A stretch of DNA of 64,000 nucleotides, from assembly GCA_964491605.1 (NCBI GenBank), contig CAZBGY010000007.1, positions 1 through 64,000 of the forward strand. The letters run 5' to 3'. This stretch comes from DRYS01 sp964491605 (lineage in GTDB: Archaea > Thermoproteota > CALKCG01 > B24 > DRYS01). Each line of letters starts with the position of its first letter. Within the stretch, counting starts at the first letter, position 1. The position numbers and the translations under genes were made by a program. Shown here one piece after another: positions 53,342-62,382 of this stretch. Under the pieces are notes generated by a model. It was not told where the DNA came from and did no database searches. It worked only from the letters and a program-made list of their open reading frames with translations.

Positions 53342-53354
53342 AAAATTTTTTATT
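53342..53354 (+). promoter_or_regulatory. TATA box for the homocitrate synthase gene
   Basis: AAAATTTTTTATT, centred near 53349, about 35 bases before the ATG at 53384. It gives this gene its own promoter although the lrp gene lies just upstream. Confidence 0.5.
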
Positions 53355-53383
53355 TATGACGTATTCCTTCTATCAAGTAATCT

Positions 53384-54805
53384 ATGAGCGGTATAAAGCT
53401 TGAGGGTATACTGGATTCGACGCTTAGGGAGGGGGAGCAGACACCTACGGTATACTTCACTCCTGAGGAGAAGTGTAAGATAGCTGAGATGATATATCTA
53501 ACCCTAGGTTCCAGATCTGTGATGGAGATAGGTGCACCATACAGCCCAGAGTATACCGAGGGAGTTAAAGCCGTCGTAAAGTATTTCGATGAGAGAGGGT
53601 ATAAAGCACTCCTCGCAAGCCATTGCAGGACTCTGAGAAGCGATGTGGATATAGCTTGGAAGTGCGGTACTAGATGCATAACCGTGTTCATGGCTGCATC
53701 TGATAAGCACCTCCTCTACAAGTTTGATGGGTTAAGCTATGAAGCAGCTCTGGATAGGATAAGAGATGTGATAAGGTATGCTAAGGATACCATCGGCTTC
53801 GATAGGGTTGAGTATACGTTGGAGGATGCTACCAGTATGCCTATAGAGAGAATAATAGAGGTAGCTAAGGTCGCCGAGGAAGCAGGTGTAGATGTTGTTA
53901 AGATACCGGATACTAAGGGTCAAGCTGACCCGTGGAGCTTCTACGAGATCATATCTAAGCTCGTAGAGTCTATATCGATACCTGTGGATGTTCACTGCCA
54001 TAACGATAGAGGACTCGCGATAGCTAATAGTATCGCTGCTCTTAAGGCTGGTGCACGCTACGTTAACGTAGCCGTGATGGGTTTAGGCGAGAGATGCGGT
54101 ATAGCGGATATGGCGGCGCTCGTAGAGAACCTGGAGACACTCTACGGAGTCGATACAGGTGTAGATTTCAAGATGATACCTAAATTGTATAGGTATGTAT
54201 CGGCTATAACAGGTATACCTATACACCCGCAGCATCCGATCGTAGGTAGGTTTGCGAGGATACATAAAGCTGGTACGCATCAGAAGACCGTTCTGAAAGC
54301 TCCAGATGCATATGAAACAATAGATTGGAGTAAATACGGGTTGCAGAGGGAATACGAGTTTGGAGCTATGCAATCTAAAGAGCTTGTAAGCTATCTACTA
54401 GAGGGATTCGATATACCGGATGATAGGAAGTTAGCCGTCGTCGAAGAGATAAGGCATCGCTCTATGCGTTTCAAACGTTCGTTAAGGATAAGCGAGGTAT
54501 GGCGTATAATAGAGGAGAAGATAGGTATATCGATGAAAATCCGCGATGAATACTTCGACGCTATAATCTTTGTTAAAACTAAGCCTTCAGCCGATGAGGA
54601 GTCATTCCTCAGGATGCTCAGAGAGTATTTGTTGGAGGCGGATCTAACATGGACTATATACGAGGTGACAGGCCTATGGGACTACATAGTATACCTTAAG
54701 GATGTTAAAGGTAACCCGCAGCTAGATGAGGTTACCTCTAAAATTAGGAGGATGCCTGCCGTAATCGATACGAGCACATCTATAGTTTTTGAGGAATACC
54801 GCTGA
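53384..54805 (+). CDS. lysS: homocitrate synthase-type acyltransferase with C-terminal RAM domain
   Basis: 473 residues. The DRE-TIM barrel has LDSTLREGEQTP (residues ~11-22), HCHNDRGLAIANS metal ligands, and NVAVMGLGERCG. HKAGTHQKTVLK lies in the communication domain. The last ~80 residues (AIIFVKTKPSADEESFL..WTIYEVTGLWDYIVYL) are an Lrp-type RAM domain, as in Sulfolobus homocitrate synthase, probably for lysine feedback. An isopropylmalate synthase role is less likely. The final 26 bases overlap the convergent TFB gene. Confidence 0.85.
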   Translation: MSGIKLEGILDSTLREGEQTPTVYFTPEEKCKIAEMIYLTLGSRSVMEIGAPYSPEYTEGVKAVVKYFDERGYKALLASHCRTLRSDVDIAWKCGTRCITVFMAASDKHLLYKFDGLSYEAALDRIRDVIRYAKDTIGFDRVEYTLEDATSMPIERIIEVAKVAEEAGVDVVKIPDTKGQADPWSFYEIISKLVESISIPVDVHCHNDRGLAIANSIAALKAGARYVNVAVMGLGERCGIADMAALVENLETLYGVDTGVDFKMIPKLYRYVSAITGIPIHPQHPIVGRFARIHKAGTHQKTVLKAPDAYETIDWSKYGLQREYEFGAMQSKELVSYLLEGFDIPDDRKLAVVEEIRHRSMRFKRSLRISEVWRIIEEKIGISMKIRDEYFDAIIFVKTKPSADEESFLRMLREYLLEADLTWTIYEVTGLWDYIVYLKDVKGNPQLDEVTSKIRRMPAVIDTSTSIVFEEYR

Positions 54806-55739
54806 GGGGGGCTCCTAGAACCCTTCTCAAACCATTATACCTATTTCTAATCGTTACCTCTGTTACCTCGGCGGCTTCAGCTATCTCCTTCTGCGTAATC
54901 TTCCCTCCCTCATCTACGCAAGCCATGTATAATGCAGCAGCAGCTAAACCTACCGGATCCTTACCTGAACATGCCTTAAGCTCCTGACACTTCCTCAATA
55001 TCTCTATAGCCCTCCTCTGGATACTCTCACTTAAACCAAGCTTAGAGGATATCTTAGCTACATACTTCACGGGATCTGCTACAGGCATCTTAAGGTTAAG
55101 CTCCTTTATCAGAAGTCTGTAGCACCTAGCGATATCCTTCTTCTTAACTATACTAGCTTCAGCCAGCTCCTTTAGAGTCCTAGGTATACTGGATGATCTA
55201 CATGCGGCATACAGCGACGCGGCGGCTATAGCCGCTATCGAGCGGCCCCTGACAAGCCCAGCCTCCAAAGCCTTCCTATAGATTATAGCAGCCTTCTCCT
55301 TCACAGGCGACGGCAGACCAAGCCTATCGGATAACCTATCTAGCTCAGCCATAGCCTGACTTAAATTCCTATCGATAGATGAATGCACCCTAGAACGTAT
55401 CTGCCAATGTCTAAGCCTAAGCATCTGAAGCCTAGCCTCCACCGATAAACTCCTACCGAAAGCATCTTTACCTATATTTGTTATAGTCGTCGAGAGCCCC
55501 TTATCATGTATCGAGAAGCTTAACGGGATGCCTGTACGGCTTCTCTCCTCCTTCTCCTCCTGCGTGAAGGCACGCCATTCAGGTCCTTGATCCATTAGCT
55601 TACTCTGAACGACACCTCCACACTCACTACAGACAACCTCACCCCTCTCATAATCGTAGATTAGCTTCCTAGACCCGCAGATAGGACACCTATTCGCCTC
55701 CTCCTCTATCTTCTTTTCCTCCTCCAATTCAATCTCCAT
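54780..55739 (-). CDS. tfb: transcription initiation factor TFB (TFIIB)
   Basis: 319 residues. N-terminal zinc ribbon CPICGSRKLIYDYERGEVVCSECGGVV (residues ~18-45), B-reader/linker with GPEWRAF, then two cyclin-like repeats (residues ~125-215 and ~220-310). TFB bridges TBP-TATA and RNA polymerase. TATA boxes elsewhere in the window are consistent. A minus-strand TTTATATAC at 55820-55828 could be its promoter, with a leader of about 60 bases. Confidence 0.96.
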   Translation of the reverse strand: MEIELEEEKKIEEEANRCPICGSRKLIYDYERGEVVCSECGGVVQSKLMDQGPEWRAFTQEEKEERSRTGIPLSFSIHDKGLSTTITNIGKDAFGRSLSVEARLQMLRLRHWQIRSRVHSSIDRNLSQAMAELDRLSDRLGLPSPVKEKAAIIYRKALEAGLVRGRSIAAIAAASLYAACRSSSIPRTLKELAEASIVKKKDIARCYRLLIKELNLKMPVADPVKYVAKISSKLGLSESIQRRAIEILRKCQELKACSGKDPVGLAAAALYMACVDEGGKITQKEIAEAAEVTEVTIRNRYNGLRRVLGAPLSGIPQKL

Positions 55740-55893
55740 ATATCTCTCACCCCCTAGAGCTGATCCCTAAAATGTAGGTCATTTCAACTCTTAGAGCAAA
55801 AGAAATCCCTCAACTCTAGTATATAAATCTTTCGTATGGATAGTAGACTACAGAAAACCTTAAACTCTTAGCCACTGTAATAATATTATCGGT

Positions 55894-56018
55894 GCGGGGG
55901 TGGCCGAGCTGGACAAAGGCGCAGGACTTAAGATCGTCTAAGCCCCACGATGTAGGGCTGGGAACGATGGGTTATCCTGTGGGGTAGCCCTTCGTGGGTT
56001 CGAATCCCACCCCCCGCA
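55894..56018 (+). tRNA. tRNA-Leu (anticodon TAA) with a 41-base canonical intron
   Basis: Acceptor GCGGGGG pairs with CCCCCGC; the anticodon TAA is at 55929-55931. The anticodon arm is CAGGA-CTTAAGA-TCCTG once about 41 bases (approximately 55933-55973) are removed at 37/38, the usual archaeal intron site. The intron can form a bulge-helix-bulge around ATCGTC..GAACGAT. Long variable arm as expected for Leu; T arm GTGGG-TTCGAAT-CCCAC. The genome encodes CCA (56019-56021), unlike the other tRNAs here. TATA-like CCTTAAACT at about 55859-55867. Confidence 0.94.
55933..55973 (+). other. tRNA-Leu(TAA) intron
   Basis: The segment interrupts the anticodon loop after position 37. Its boundaries can shift by one base because the flanks share an A. 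Removal restores a perfect five-base-pair anticodon stem. Splicing needs the archaeal endonuclease; one homologue, lacking its catalytic His, is at 42.8 kb. Confidence 0.85.
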
Positions 56019-56242
56019 CCATACCAAAGTCTTCTTTATCTTCAATCTTCTTTTCCGATAGCTTAGTAAGTAGGTTTAAGGATCGGATTAAGCTATGTGC
56101 AGCGTACAAATCATCTAAGCTAAAGCTATCTGGGATATTTCTGAGATGTTAAACTAGAGTGGTTGTATATCGTAGCCTATCCATATTAGGATGCAGATTT
56201 AAATATCAGCTGATTTTAACCGATGTTGATCGGTGTTAAAGT

Positions 56243-57031
56243 TTGATTAAACCTGTAATATTCAGGAATGAGGGGCAAAACCTAGTTGGGATCCTACATA
56301 TACCTGACGGTTTAAGCTATGAGGGGAGAGCTCCCGGGATAGTGATGTTTCACGGTTTTACCGGGAATAAGAGTGAGGCGCATAGACTTTTCGTTCATGT
56401 AGCTAGAAGTCTCTGCGATTCTGGATTTATAGTTCTTAGATTCGATTTCAGAGGATCGGGCGATAGCGATGGAGATTTCGAGGATACGACTCTGCCTAGG
56501 GAGGTGAGTGACGCAGAGAGAGCTTTATCGCTACTCATGAGGCAGAGGTATATCGATAGAGCTAGGGTGGGTGTTCTAGGTTTAAGTATGGGTGGCAGGG
56601 TGGCTGCGATACTAGCATCCATGGATGCGAGGATACGATTCGCTATACTCTACTCCCCAGCTTTAGGCCCATTAAAGGAGAGGATGTTATCCAGGATATC
56701 TAGAGAGGAGGTGGATAAACTGGATAGAGGTGAAGCAGCAGAGGTTTCACCAGGCTTCTATCTGAAGAAGCAGTTCTTCGAAACCGTAGACTACATAATC
56801 CCATCCAGTATTATGAGTAGGGTTAATATCCCGATCCTAATAGTTCATGGAGATAGGGATCAGGTTATACCTGTAGATGAGGTTAGGAAATGTTTCGATT
56901 CGATCAAAGGGGTAAACGATAGGAGTGAGCTCTACATAGTGAGGGGTGGGGATCATACATTCTCGAAGAGGGAGCATACAAGGGAGGTTATAGGTAAAAC
57001 TTTGGAGTGGATACATAAAGTCGTCCAATAG
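56243..57031 (+). CDS. alpha/beta hydrolase
   Basis: 262 residues from TTG. IVMFHGFTGNKSEAH oxyanion loop, nucleophile elbow GLSMGG (near residue 110), acid in VHGDRDQVIPVDEV and His in RGGDHTFSKREH. It matches serine esterases/acylaminoacyl-type hydrolases of archaea; the substrate is unknown. Stands alone after the tRNA-Leu and about 96 bases from the next convergent gene. Confidence 0.85.
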   Translation: MIKPVIFRNEGQNLVGILHIPDGLSYEGRAPGIVMFHGFTGNKSEAHRLFVHVARSLCDSGFIVLRFDFRGSGDSDGDFEDTTLPREVSDAERALSLLMRQRYIDRARVGVLGLSMGGRVAAILASMDARIRFAILYSPALGPLKERMLSRISREEVDKLDRGEAAEVSPGFYLKKQFFETVDYIIPSSIMSRVNIPILIVHGDRDQVIPVDEVRKCFDSIKGVNDRSELYIVRGGDHTFSKREHTREVIGKTLEWIHKVVQ

Positions 57032-57127
57032 CTACACGGTAACCTCAGGTATCTAAATCAGCATCCTTCGCCTATCTATGCTCCACGATCGATTTTCTAT
57101 GCTACTAGCTTGAATCCACTTATCGCT

Positions 57128-57556
57128 CTAGCATTTGGTAAGTTCTTCGATGCTTACTCCCAGTTCTTTAGCTTTTTTGAGAAGCTCTGATAGAGCAGTC
57201 TTTAGCTTTTCAATTTCTTCTAATTTAGTCTCTTCGATAAAGTATGTTTTGAATGTTTCAACGGGTTTAAGCTCTAGAACTTCTATCGTAGCGGATATAG
57301 GCTTGAATAACCCCTTCTGATCTACTTCATATTCTAGGAGTATCCTAGTCGGTTTATCAGCTGCATTCCTCTTATTTATCTCATCGATGAGCCTTTTAGA
57401 TATTTCAAGCCATACTTTCCTATTAGATTCTCTAACATCCTTATCGGGAATATTGCTATAGAATGTGGCGTAGAACCATCTCTTTACTCTGAATATCGCA
57501 CCCCTACCTGATGGTGATATCCTAAACCTCTGCTGCCGAGCTGCACCTACGGACAT
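57128..57556 (-). CDS. conserved-looking protein of unknown function with C-terminal coiled coil
   Basis: 142 residues. A basic start (GAARQQRFRISPSGRGAIFRVKRWFYATFYS) is followed by alternating strands and a C-terminal charged helix (EETKLEEIEKLKTALSELLKKAKELGVSIEELTK, residues ~107-141) typical of a coiled coil. No family is recognised. Cytoplasmic, no membrane segment. It stands alone between convergent and divergent genes. Confidence 0.6.
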   Translation of the reverse strand: MSVGAARQQRFRISPSGRGAIFRVKRWFYATFYSNIPDKDVRESNRKVWLEISKRLIDEINKRNAADKPTRILLEYEVDQKGLFKPISATIEVLELKPVETFKTYFIEETKLEEIEKLKTALSELLKKAKELGVSIEELTKC

Positions 57557-57697
57557 ATCCGCATCACCTAGGCTACATAATGTATTCTCAGTATATATTA
57601 TATGTGTGGGGAGATATATATTTTAGTATTATCGAAGCCCTACATAGTATAGGTGTTGCAAATCTAGCATCGATAGAGATGCGGTGTATTTGAAACA

Positions 57698-57713
57698 ATA
57701 CGTTTAAACGTAT
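57698..57713. promoter_or_regulatory. 16-base perfect palindrome upstream of the DegT operon
   Basis: ATACGTTTAAACGTAT reads identically on both strands and contains GTTTAAAC. A second inverted repeat, CCTATACC (57733-57740) with GGTATAGG (57772-57779), lies just downstream. Together they could be an operator and a transcribed hairpin. No regulator gene is adjacent. Confidence 0.4.
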
Positions 57714-57853
57714 AATCGACGATATTCTATAGCCTATACCCTAGGTAATCGAGGCTTGGATATCGCCACTCGGTATAGGGATACTCTAGGTAACTGTTAA
57801 ATCGTTAGGATGGGTATCTATATCATAGATGCTATCCCCCCTAGGTGTCGGGT

Positions 57854-59098
57854 ATGGCTAAACTCGCTTTGAAAGGAGGTAAGCCTATAAGGGAGAAGCC
57901 GTTCCCTAGATGGCCTATCTTCGACGATAGAGAGCTTGAAGCTTTAAGGAGCGTCCTCGAAAGCGGGTTATGGGGGATAGGAGGGAGGTATAAAAGGGAG
58001 TTTGAGGAGAAGTTTGCGGCTTACCAGCATGCAAGGTATGGTGTAGCCGTAACCAGCGGGACTGCAGCTCTAGAGATATCCCTTAGAGCTTTAGGCGTGG
58101 GATGCGGTGACGAGGTTATAGTCCCACCCTACACCTTCATGGCTACTGTCACTGCTGTATTCTACGTGAACGCTATACCCATATTCGCAGATATAGATCC
58201 TGAAACATACACGATCGATCCTAAGAGCGTAGAATCCATGATATCTGAGAAGACTAAAGCTATACTTCCGGTTCATATAGGCGGTAGACCAGCGGATATG
58301 GATTCAATCATATCTATAGCTAGGAAGTACGACTTGCATGTGGTGGAGGATGCATGCCAAGCATGGGGATCAGAGTGGAAGGGTCGTAGGGTTGGAGCTA
58401 TAGGTGATGCAGGAGCGTTCAGCTTCCAATCTAGTAAGAATATAACCAGCGGGGAAGGCGGTATCATTGTAACCAACGATGAAGATCTATACGTGAAGGC
58501 TTGGTCTTTGCATAACTGTGGAAGGCTTCCTCATGGATCCTGGTATGAGCATCACATGCCAGGATGGAATTACCGTATGACCGAGTTCCAAGCGGCTATA
58601 CTTCTAGTTCAGCTGGATAGGCTTGATGAGCATACTAGGAGGCGTATGGATAATGCGTCCTACCTAGATTCCAAGTTATCCAAGATAGATGGGTTGAAGC
58701 CTCTTAAGAGGGATGAACGTATCACTAGGAATGCATACCATCTATACATATTCAGGTATGACCCTGAAGCTTTCAATGGGATACCTAAAACGCTATTCGC
58801 TAAAGCCTTACAAGCCGAGGGAATACCTGTAAGTGTAGGTTACTCTAAACCCCTATACAGGGAGGATTACCTGAAGTATTTTGAGAGATGCCCGCTATCA
58901 TGCCCATACTATGGTAGACATATCGACTATTCAAGCGTAAACCTACCCGTAGCCGAGAGAGCATGCTACGTAGAAGGATTATGGCTACCGCAGTACGTCC
59001 TACTAGGCTCCAGGGAGGATATGGATGATATAATAGCTGGTATCGAGAAGGTTAAAGAGAATATAGATGAGCTTACCGAGGCTAAGACCACTGTATAG
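57854..59098 (+). CDS. DegT/DnrJ/EryC1/StrS-family PLP aminotransferase
   Basis: 414 residues from ATG 57854 (7 bases after AGGTG; GTG 57845 is possible). KLALKGGKPIREKPFPRWPIFDDRELEAL and SGLWG at the start, TSGTAALEISLRALGVGCGDEVIVPPYTFMAT, EDACQAWGSEWKG, and the PLP Lys in FSFQSSKNITSGEGG. This start resembles the inosose and AHBA-synthase subgroup. It makes an amino sugar or amino cyclitol from a keto substrate. It is followed by a deacetylase, so an aminated, acylated small molecule seems likely. Confidence 0.85.
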   Translation: MAKLALKGGKPIREKPFPRWPIFDDRELEALRSVLESGLWGIGGRYKREFEEKFAAYQHARYGVAVTSGTAALEISLRALGVGCGDEVIVPPYTFMATVTAVFYVNAIPIFADIDPETYTIDPKSVESMISEKTKAILPVHIGGRPADMDSIISIARKYDLHVVEDACQAWGSEWKGRRVGAIGDAGAFSFQSSKNITSGEGGIIVTNDEDLYVKAWSLHNCGRLPHGSWYEHHMPGWNYRMTEFQAAILLVQLDRLDEHTRRRMDNASYLDSKLSKIDGLKPLKRDERITRNAYHLYIFRYDPEAFNGIPKTLFAKALQAEGIPVSVGYSKPLYREDYLKYFERCPLSCPYYGRHIDYSSVNLPVAERACYVEGLWLPQYVLLGSREDMDDIIAGIEKVKENIDELTEAKTTV

Positions 59099-59117
59099 AC
59101 GAGATGCTAAACAGATT

Positions 59118-59127
59118 GTTTATATTC
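59118..59127 (+). promoter_or_regulatory. TATA box for the PIG-L gene
   Basis: GTTTATATTC is centred near 59122, so transcription should start near 59148. That lies past the first ATG at 59139 and supports the ATG at 59160 as the real start. Confidence 0.5.
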
Positions 59128-59159
59128 AATATAGTTGAATGATATCCTTCGGATCGTCT

Positions 59160-59978
59160 ATGACCGTTATATCCTACGAATACCTGGATCAGCTATCATG
59201 GGATGAAGCCTACGATACGATCGTTAGGAATAGGCGTAAACTCATCGAGAATGCCTTCGAGCATGCTAGAAGGGTTTTATGCATACAACCACACCCAGAC
59301 GATACGGATATAGCCGCTGGGGGCACTATAGCTTGGATGAGGGAGCGAGGGGTTGAGGTAGCATATGTAACTATGACGGATGGTTGTATGGGTACATCGG
59401 ATCCTACGCTATATCCTGAGAAGCTAGCCGAGGTTAGGAGGGGGGAGCAGGAGGAGGCTGCGAGGATACTAGGCGTAAACCAGCTCATATGGATGAATTA
59501 TAGGGATAGCGAGCTTAGGGTTTCCCTAGAGGCTAGGAGTAGACTTATAACCATAGTTAGGAGGTTTAAACCGGATATCGTCGTTACGGTTGATCCGTGG
59601 CTTACCTATGAAGCTCACCCGGATCACGTAGCTACAGGTATACTAGCCGCTGAAGCATCTATGTTCTCCGGGCTCGTACATATCAACCCTCAGGATCTGT
59701 TGGAGGGGTTAACACTACATCGCGTAAAATTCATAGCGTTCTACTGGAGTAGAAAGCCTAACACGTATATAGATGTATCTAGGTATCTGGATACCAAGTT
59801 TAAAGCTATCTCAGCTCATAGAAGCCAGTTTCCAAGTGGAAATCTAGATAGATTCCTAGAGACTCTCAGGATGTATATGAGGCTTATGGGTAAGAAAGCT
59901 GGTGTAGAGTATGCCGAACCCTTCAAGGTGCTACCGGTTGGAAGCCTACACTGCGATATATTCGCCGAAGATATCTAG
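59160..59978 (+). CDS. PIG-L/LmbE-family N-acetylglucosaminylphosphatidylinositol-type deacetylase
   Basis: 272 residues from ATG 59160. The zinc motif is HPDDTDIAAGGT (usual AHPDDE.., with Glu replaced by Thr), and the third ligand is in YEAHPDHVATG. PIG-L enzymes remove acetyl from amino sugars in GPI, mycothiol or bacillithiol pathways. It lies 61 bases after the DegT aminotransferase. Its stop shares a CTAG with the stop of the next, convergent gene. Confidence 0.85.
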   Translation: MTVISYEYLDQLSWDEAYDTIVRNRRKLIENAFEHARRVLCIQPHPDDTDIAAGGTIAWMRERGVEVAYVTMTDGCMGTSDPTLYPEKLAEVRRGEQEEAARILGVNQLIWMNYRDSELRVSLEARSRLITIVRRFKPDIVVTVDPWLTYEAHPDHVATGILAAEASMFSGLVHINPQDLLEGLTLHRVKFIAFYWSRKPNTYIDVSRYLDTKFKAISAHRSQFPSGNLDRFLETLRMYMRLMGKKAGVEYAEPFKVLPVGSLHCDIFAEDI

Positions 59979-61204
59979 GATGAGTATAGCTTCCTAAGCA
60001 ATTCTACGGATGCTTCTACGAGCTTCCCCCCGCTTCCTTTTTCCACAAGGCATACGGGTATCGAGACCTCGTATCCACCTTCATCGTATGCTTCATCTGT
60101 AGGTATATATCCAATCTCACCGGTGGAGCATCCAGCTATCATCGTGTAGCCGAAGGGTGATAACTTCTTAATCGATAAACCAAGCTCTACGAACAGCTCC
60201 CCAGGTAACGCTACTAATCCGAGATCACCTAATCTAAACCCTCTGATAGATACTTCAGCTTCGCCATGTGGGAATAGCTTCTCGATCGTTCGACGTATAC
60301 GGAGCGCTAATCTATCTAAGCTTCCGCTACTACTCGTAGCCGGTATGGGTCTAAGCTTTAATTTAACGGTGGTTGATGCATGGGAGAAGCTAGCTTCCCC
60401 CACAGAATCTGATAACTCCATAATCTTCGCAGCTTCGCATCCTAAAGCTTTCCCCATACGTATAGCATCGCTGAAGCTACCCATACTCCTATCGTATACT
60501 CTCTCGAGGATCGTACCAGGTGTATACGGGTTTATATCCCCGAAGGCTCCGTTTAGGAATAGGCATACACCCCCCTCTATAGATTCGACTGTTCTGGATA
60601 GATAGCCTGGATAATCCCCTGTTATCAGTAGGTTGTTGGAGCCTAATACTACGGCGTGGCATGCGAAGTTCACTATTGATGCAATTATACGGCCATACTC
60701 ATCCTCAGCTTTGAAGACTATAAGCTCATCATCTAGAGGCCCTGATATAGGCTTCCTCCTATTAACGATCCACTTATCGAATCTACCCCTACCGTAGGCT
60801 ATCCTTACCTTACGCCTACGATTATAGGCTTCGATTATCGATGAAGATATAGCTCCTGGTAGGAATCCCAGGTATTCATCTAGGAATCTATATCGTTCAA
60901 CCGAGTGGAAGCCTGTAACCGATGGCCCTGAGTGATTGTGGACGGCGGATATGATTATGGAATCCCTAGATATACCTAGCTCGCTTTCTACGACCTCCTC
61001 TACACTGGATGCGATATCCCTAGTTACGTAGAGTAGCTCCAGCGAGGATAGAGCTACGTAGTTTACACCATCACCGAGGACTATGCTTCTCGCATATATA
61101 TGATCGTGTATACCTATGGATGGCATCCTTCTAGATAGGTATCCATCCATAGGCACACCTACGGGAGGGGTTATCCTAACTTTAGATACGCCTAACTCGA
61201 TCAT
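59975..61204 (-). CDS. neutral ceramidase-like amidase
   Basis: 409 residues. GVSKVRITPPVGVPMDGY start, SAVHNHSGPSVTGF with zinc-ligand His residues near residue 90, NFACHAVVLGSNNLLITGDYPGYLSRTVE and LFLNGAFGDINP follow the alkaline/neutral ceramidase (N-acylsphingosine amidohydrolase) superfamily. No signal peptide is seen, so it probably acts in the cytoplasm on an N-acyl compound. Divergent from the dipeptidase gene. Confidence 0.85.
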   Translation of the reverse strand: MIELGVSKVRITPPVGVPMDGYLSRRMPSIGIHDHIYARSIVLGDGVNYVALSSLELLYVTRDIASSVEEVVESELGISRDSIIISAVHNHSGPSVTGFHSVERYRFLDEYLGFLPGAISSSIIEAYNRRRKVRIAYGRGRFDKWIVNRRKPISGPLDDELIVFKAEDEYGRIIASIVNFACHAVVLGSNNLLITGDYPGYLSRTVESIEGGVCLFLNGAFGDINPYTPGTILERVYDRSMGSFSDAIRMGKALGCEAAKIMELSDSVGEASFSHASTTVKLKLRPIPATSSSGSLDRLALRIRRTIEKLFPHGEAEVSIRGFRLGDLGLVALPGELFVELGLSIKKLSPFGYTMIAGCSTGEIGYIPTDEAYDEGGYEVSIPVCLVEKGSGGKLVEASVELLRKLYSS

Positions 61205-61270
61205 CCCAGTTATACTCTACGCTAGGATATATTAACGCTTAAATCCGGGTATACCGATCGTATCAGCGGT

Positions 61271-62311
61271 ATGGCTAGATGTATACCGGTTGTAGATCTA
61301 CACGAGGATGTAGCATACCACTACGTAACCGGGGGGAATGGGGTATCCAGGCCTCTCCCGTTCGATATAGACGTAGAGGGTAGGGATGCAGATATACCTA
61401 AATACCTGAGGGGATGCGTTAAACTCGTATTTTCATCGATATTCCCGCTTATGCCTACGTTCAACCCTGAGCTAGCATCCAAGGTTTGGGGCGGGTATAG
61501 AGGTGTAGAATCCATATGCGTTAATACACCTAGAGCTGTTAAGCTGAACGTGATCGAACAGATTAAGGTTTACGGTAGGATAGCTAGATTCTACCCTCAG
61601 ATAAAGCTCGTCGCTACACGGAGGGATATCGAAGATATACTCAGCTCAGACGGTATAGGCTTCCTAGTAACGCTCGAAGGCACAGAGGCTCTAGACGATG
61701 CGGAGGATGTAGAGCTATTCTATAGGCTGGGCGTCAGAGGTGTACAGCTTACATGGAACTACGATTGTAGGGTTGGAGCTTCATGTATGAGTAGAAGGGA
61801 TTACGGGCTTACAGGTTTCGGTGAGGAGGTTATCGAGGAAGCTAACCGTCTTGGGGTGATAGTGGATCTAGCTCATGCAAGCGAGCGTACATGCATAGAA
61901 GCTATCGAAGCATCGAAGCTACCGGTTATAGTTAGCCATGCAAACGTAGCTAGCGTTAATCCTCATCCTAGAAATCTAAGCGATAGGGTTCTAGAGAGTC
62001 TAGCATCTAGGAGGGGTGTGGTAGGGTTCACGCTTATACCATCGACTATAGCCGATGATCCGTCGATCGATCGGCTAGCAGACCATATACTCTACGTCTA
62101 CGAGCGTTACGGTGAAGATATACTCGCGCTGGGTACAGACTACTTCGGCTTAATATACTCTAGACCCCCACCCGGGTTGGAGGATATATCTAAGGTGGGA
62201 GCGATCTGGGATAAGCTACTCGAGAGGGGTTTACCTGAATCCGCTTTGGAGAAGCTAGCGTATAGGAATGCTCTAAGGATACTGGATATACATTCGAATC
62301 TATGGATGTAG
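61271..62311 (+). CDS. membrane dipeptidase-family (M19) metallopeptidase
   Basis: 346 residues. VVDLHEDVAYHYV near the start holds the first metal ligands (usually DGHND), VTLEGTEAL the bridging Glu, GVRGVQLTWNYDCRVG, VDLAHASERTCIEAI and VIVSHANV..VNPHPRNLSD the His ligands, and LALGTDYFG the final acid. M19 enzymes cleave dipeptides and related compounds; a cytoplasmic form is implied since no signal is visible. Confidence 0.88.
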   Translation: MARCIPVVDLHEDVAYHYVTGGNGVSRPLPFDIDVEGRDADIPKYLRGCVKLVFSSIFPLMPTFNPELASKVWGGYRGVESICVNTPRAVKLNVIEQIKVYGRIARFYPQIKLVATRRDIEDILSSDGIGFLVTLEGTEALDDAEDVELFYRLGVRGVQLTWNYDCRVGASCMSRRDYGLTGFGEEVIEEANRLGVIVDLAHASERTCIEAIEASKLPVIVSHANVASVNPHPRNLSDRVLESLASRRGVVGFTLIPSTIADDPSIDRLADHILYVYERYGEDILALGTDYFGLIYSRPPPGLEDISKVGAIWDKLLERGLPESALEKLAYRNALRILDIHSNLWM

Positions 62312-62382
62312 AAGCATCTGGGACGAATACTTAACTATCACCGAATCATGATATCTCGGTTGAGGAGGAAAGGATCGGGAGG

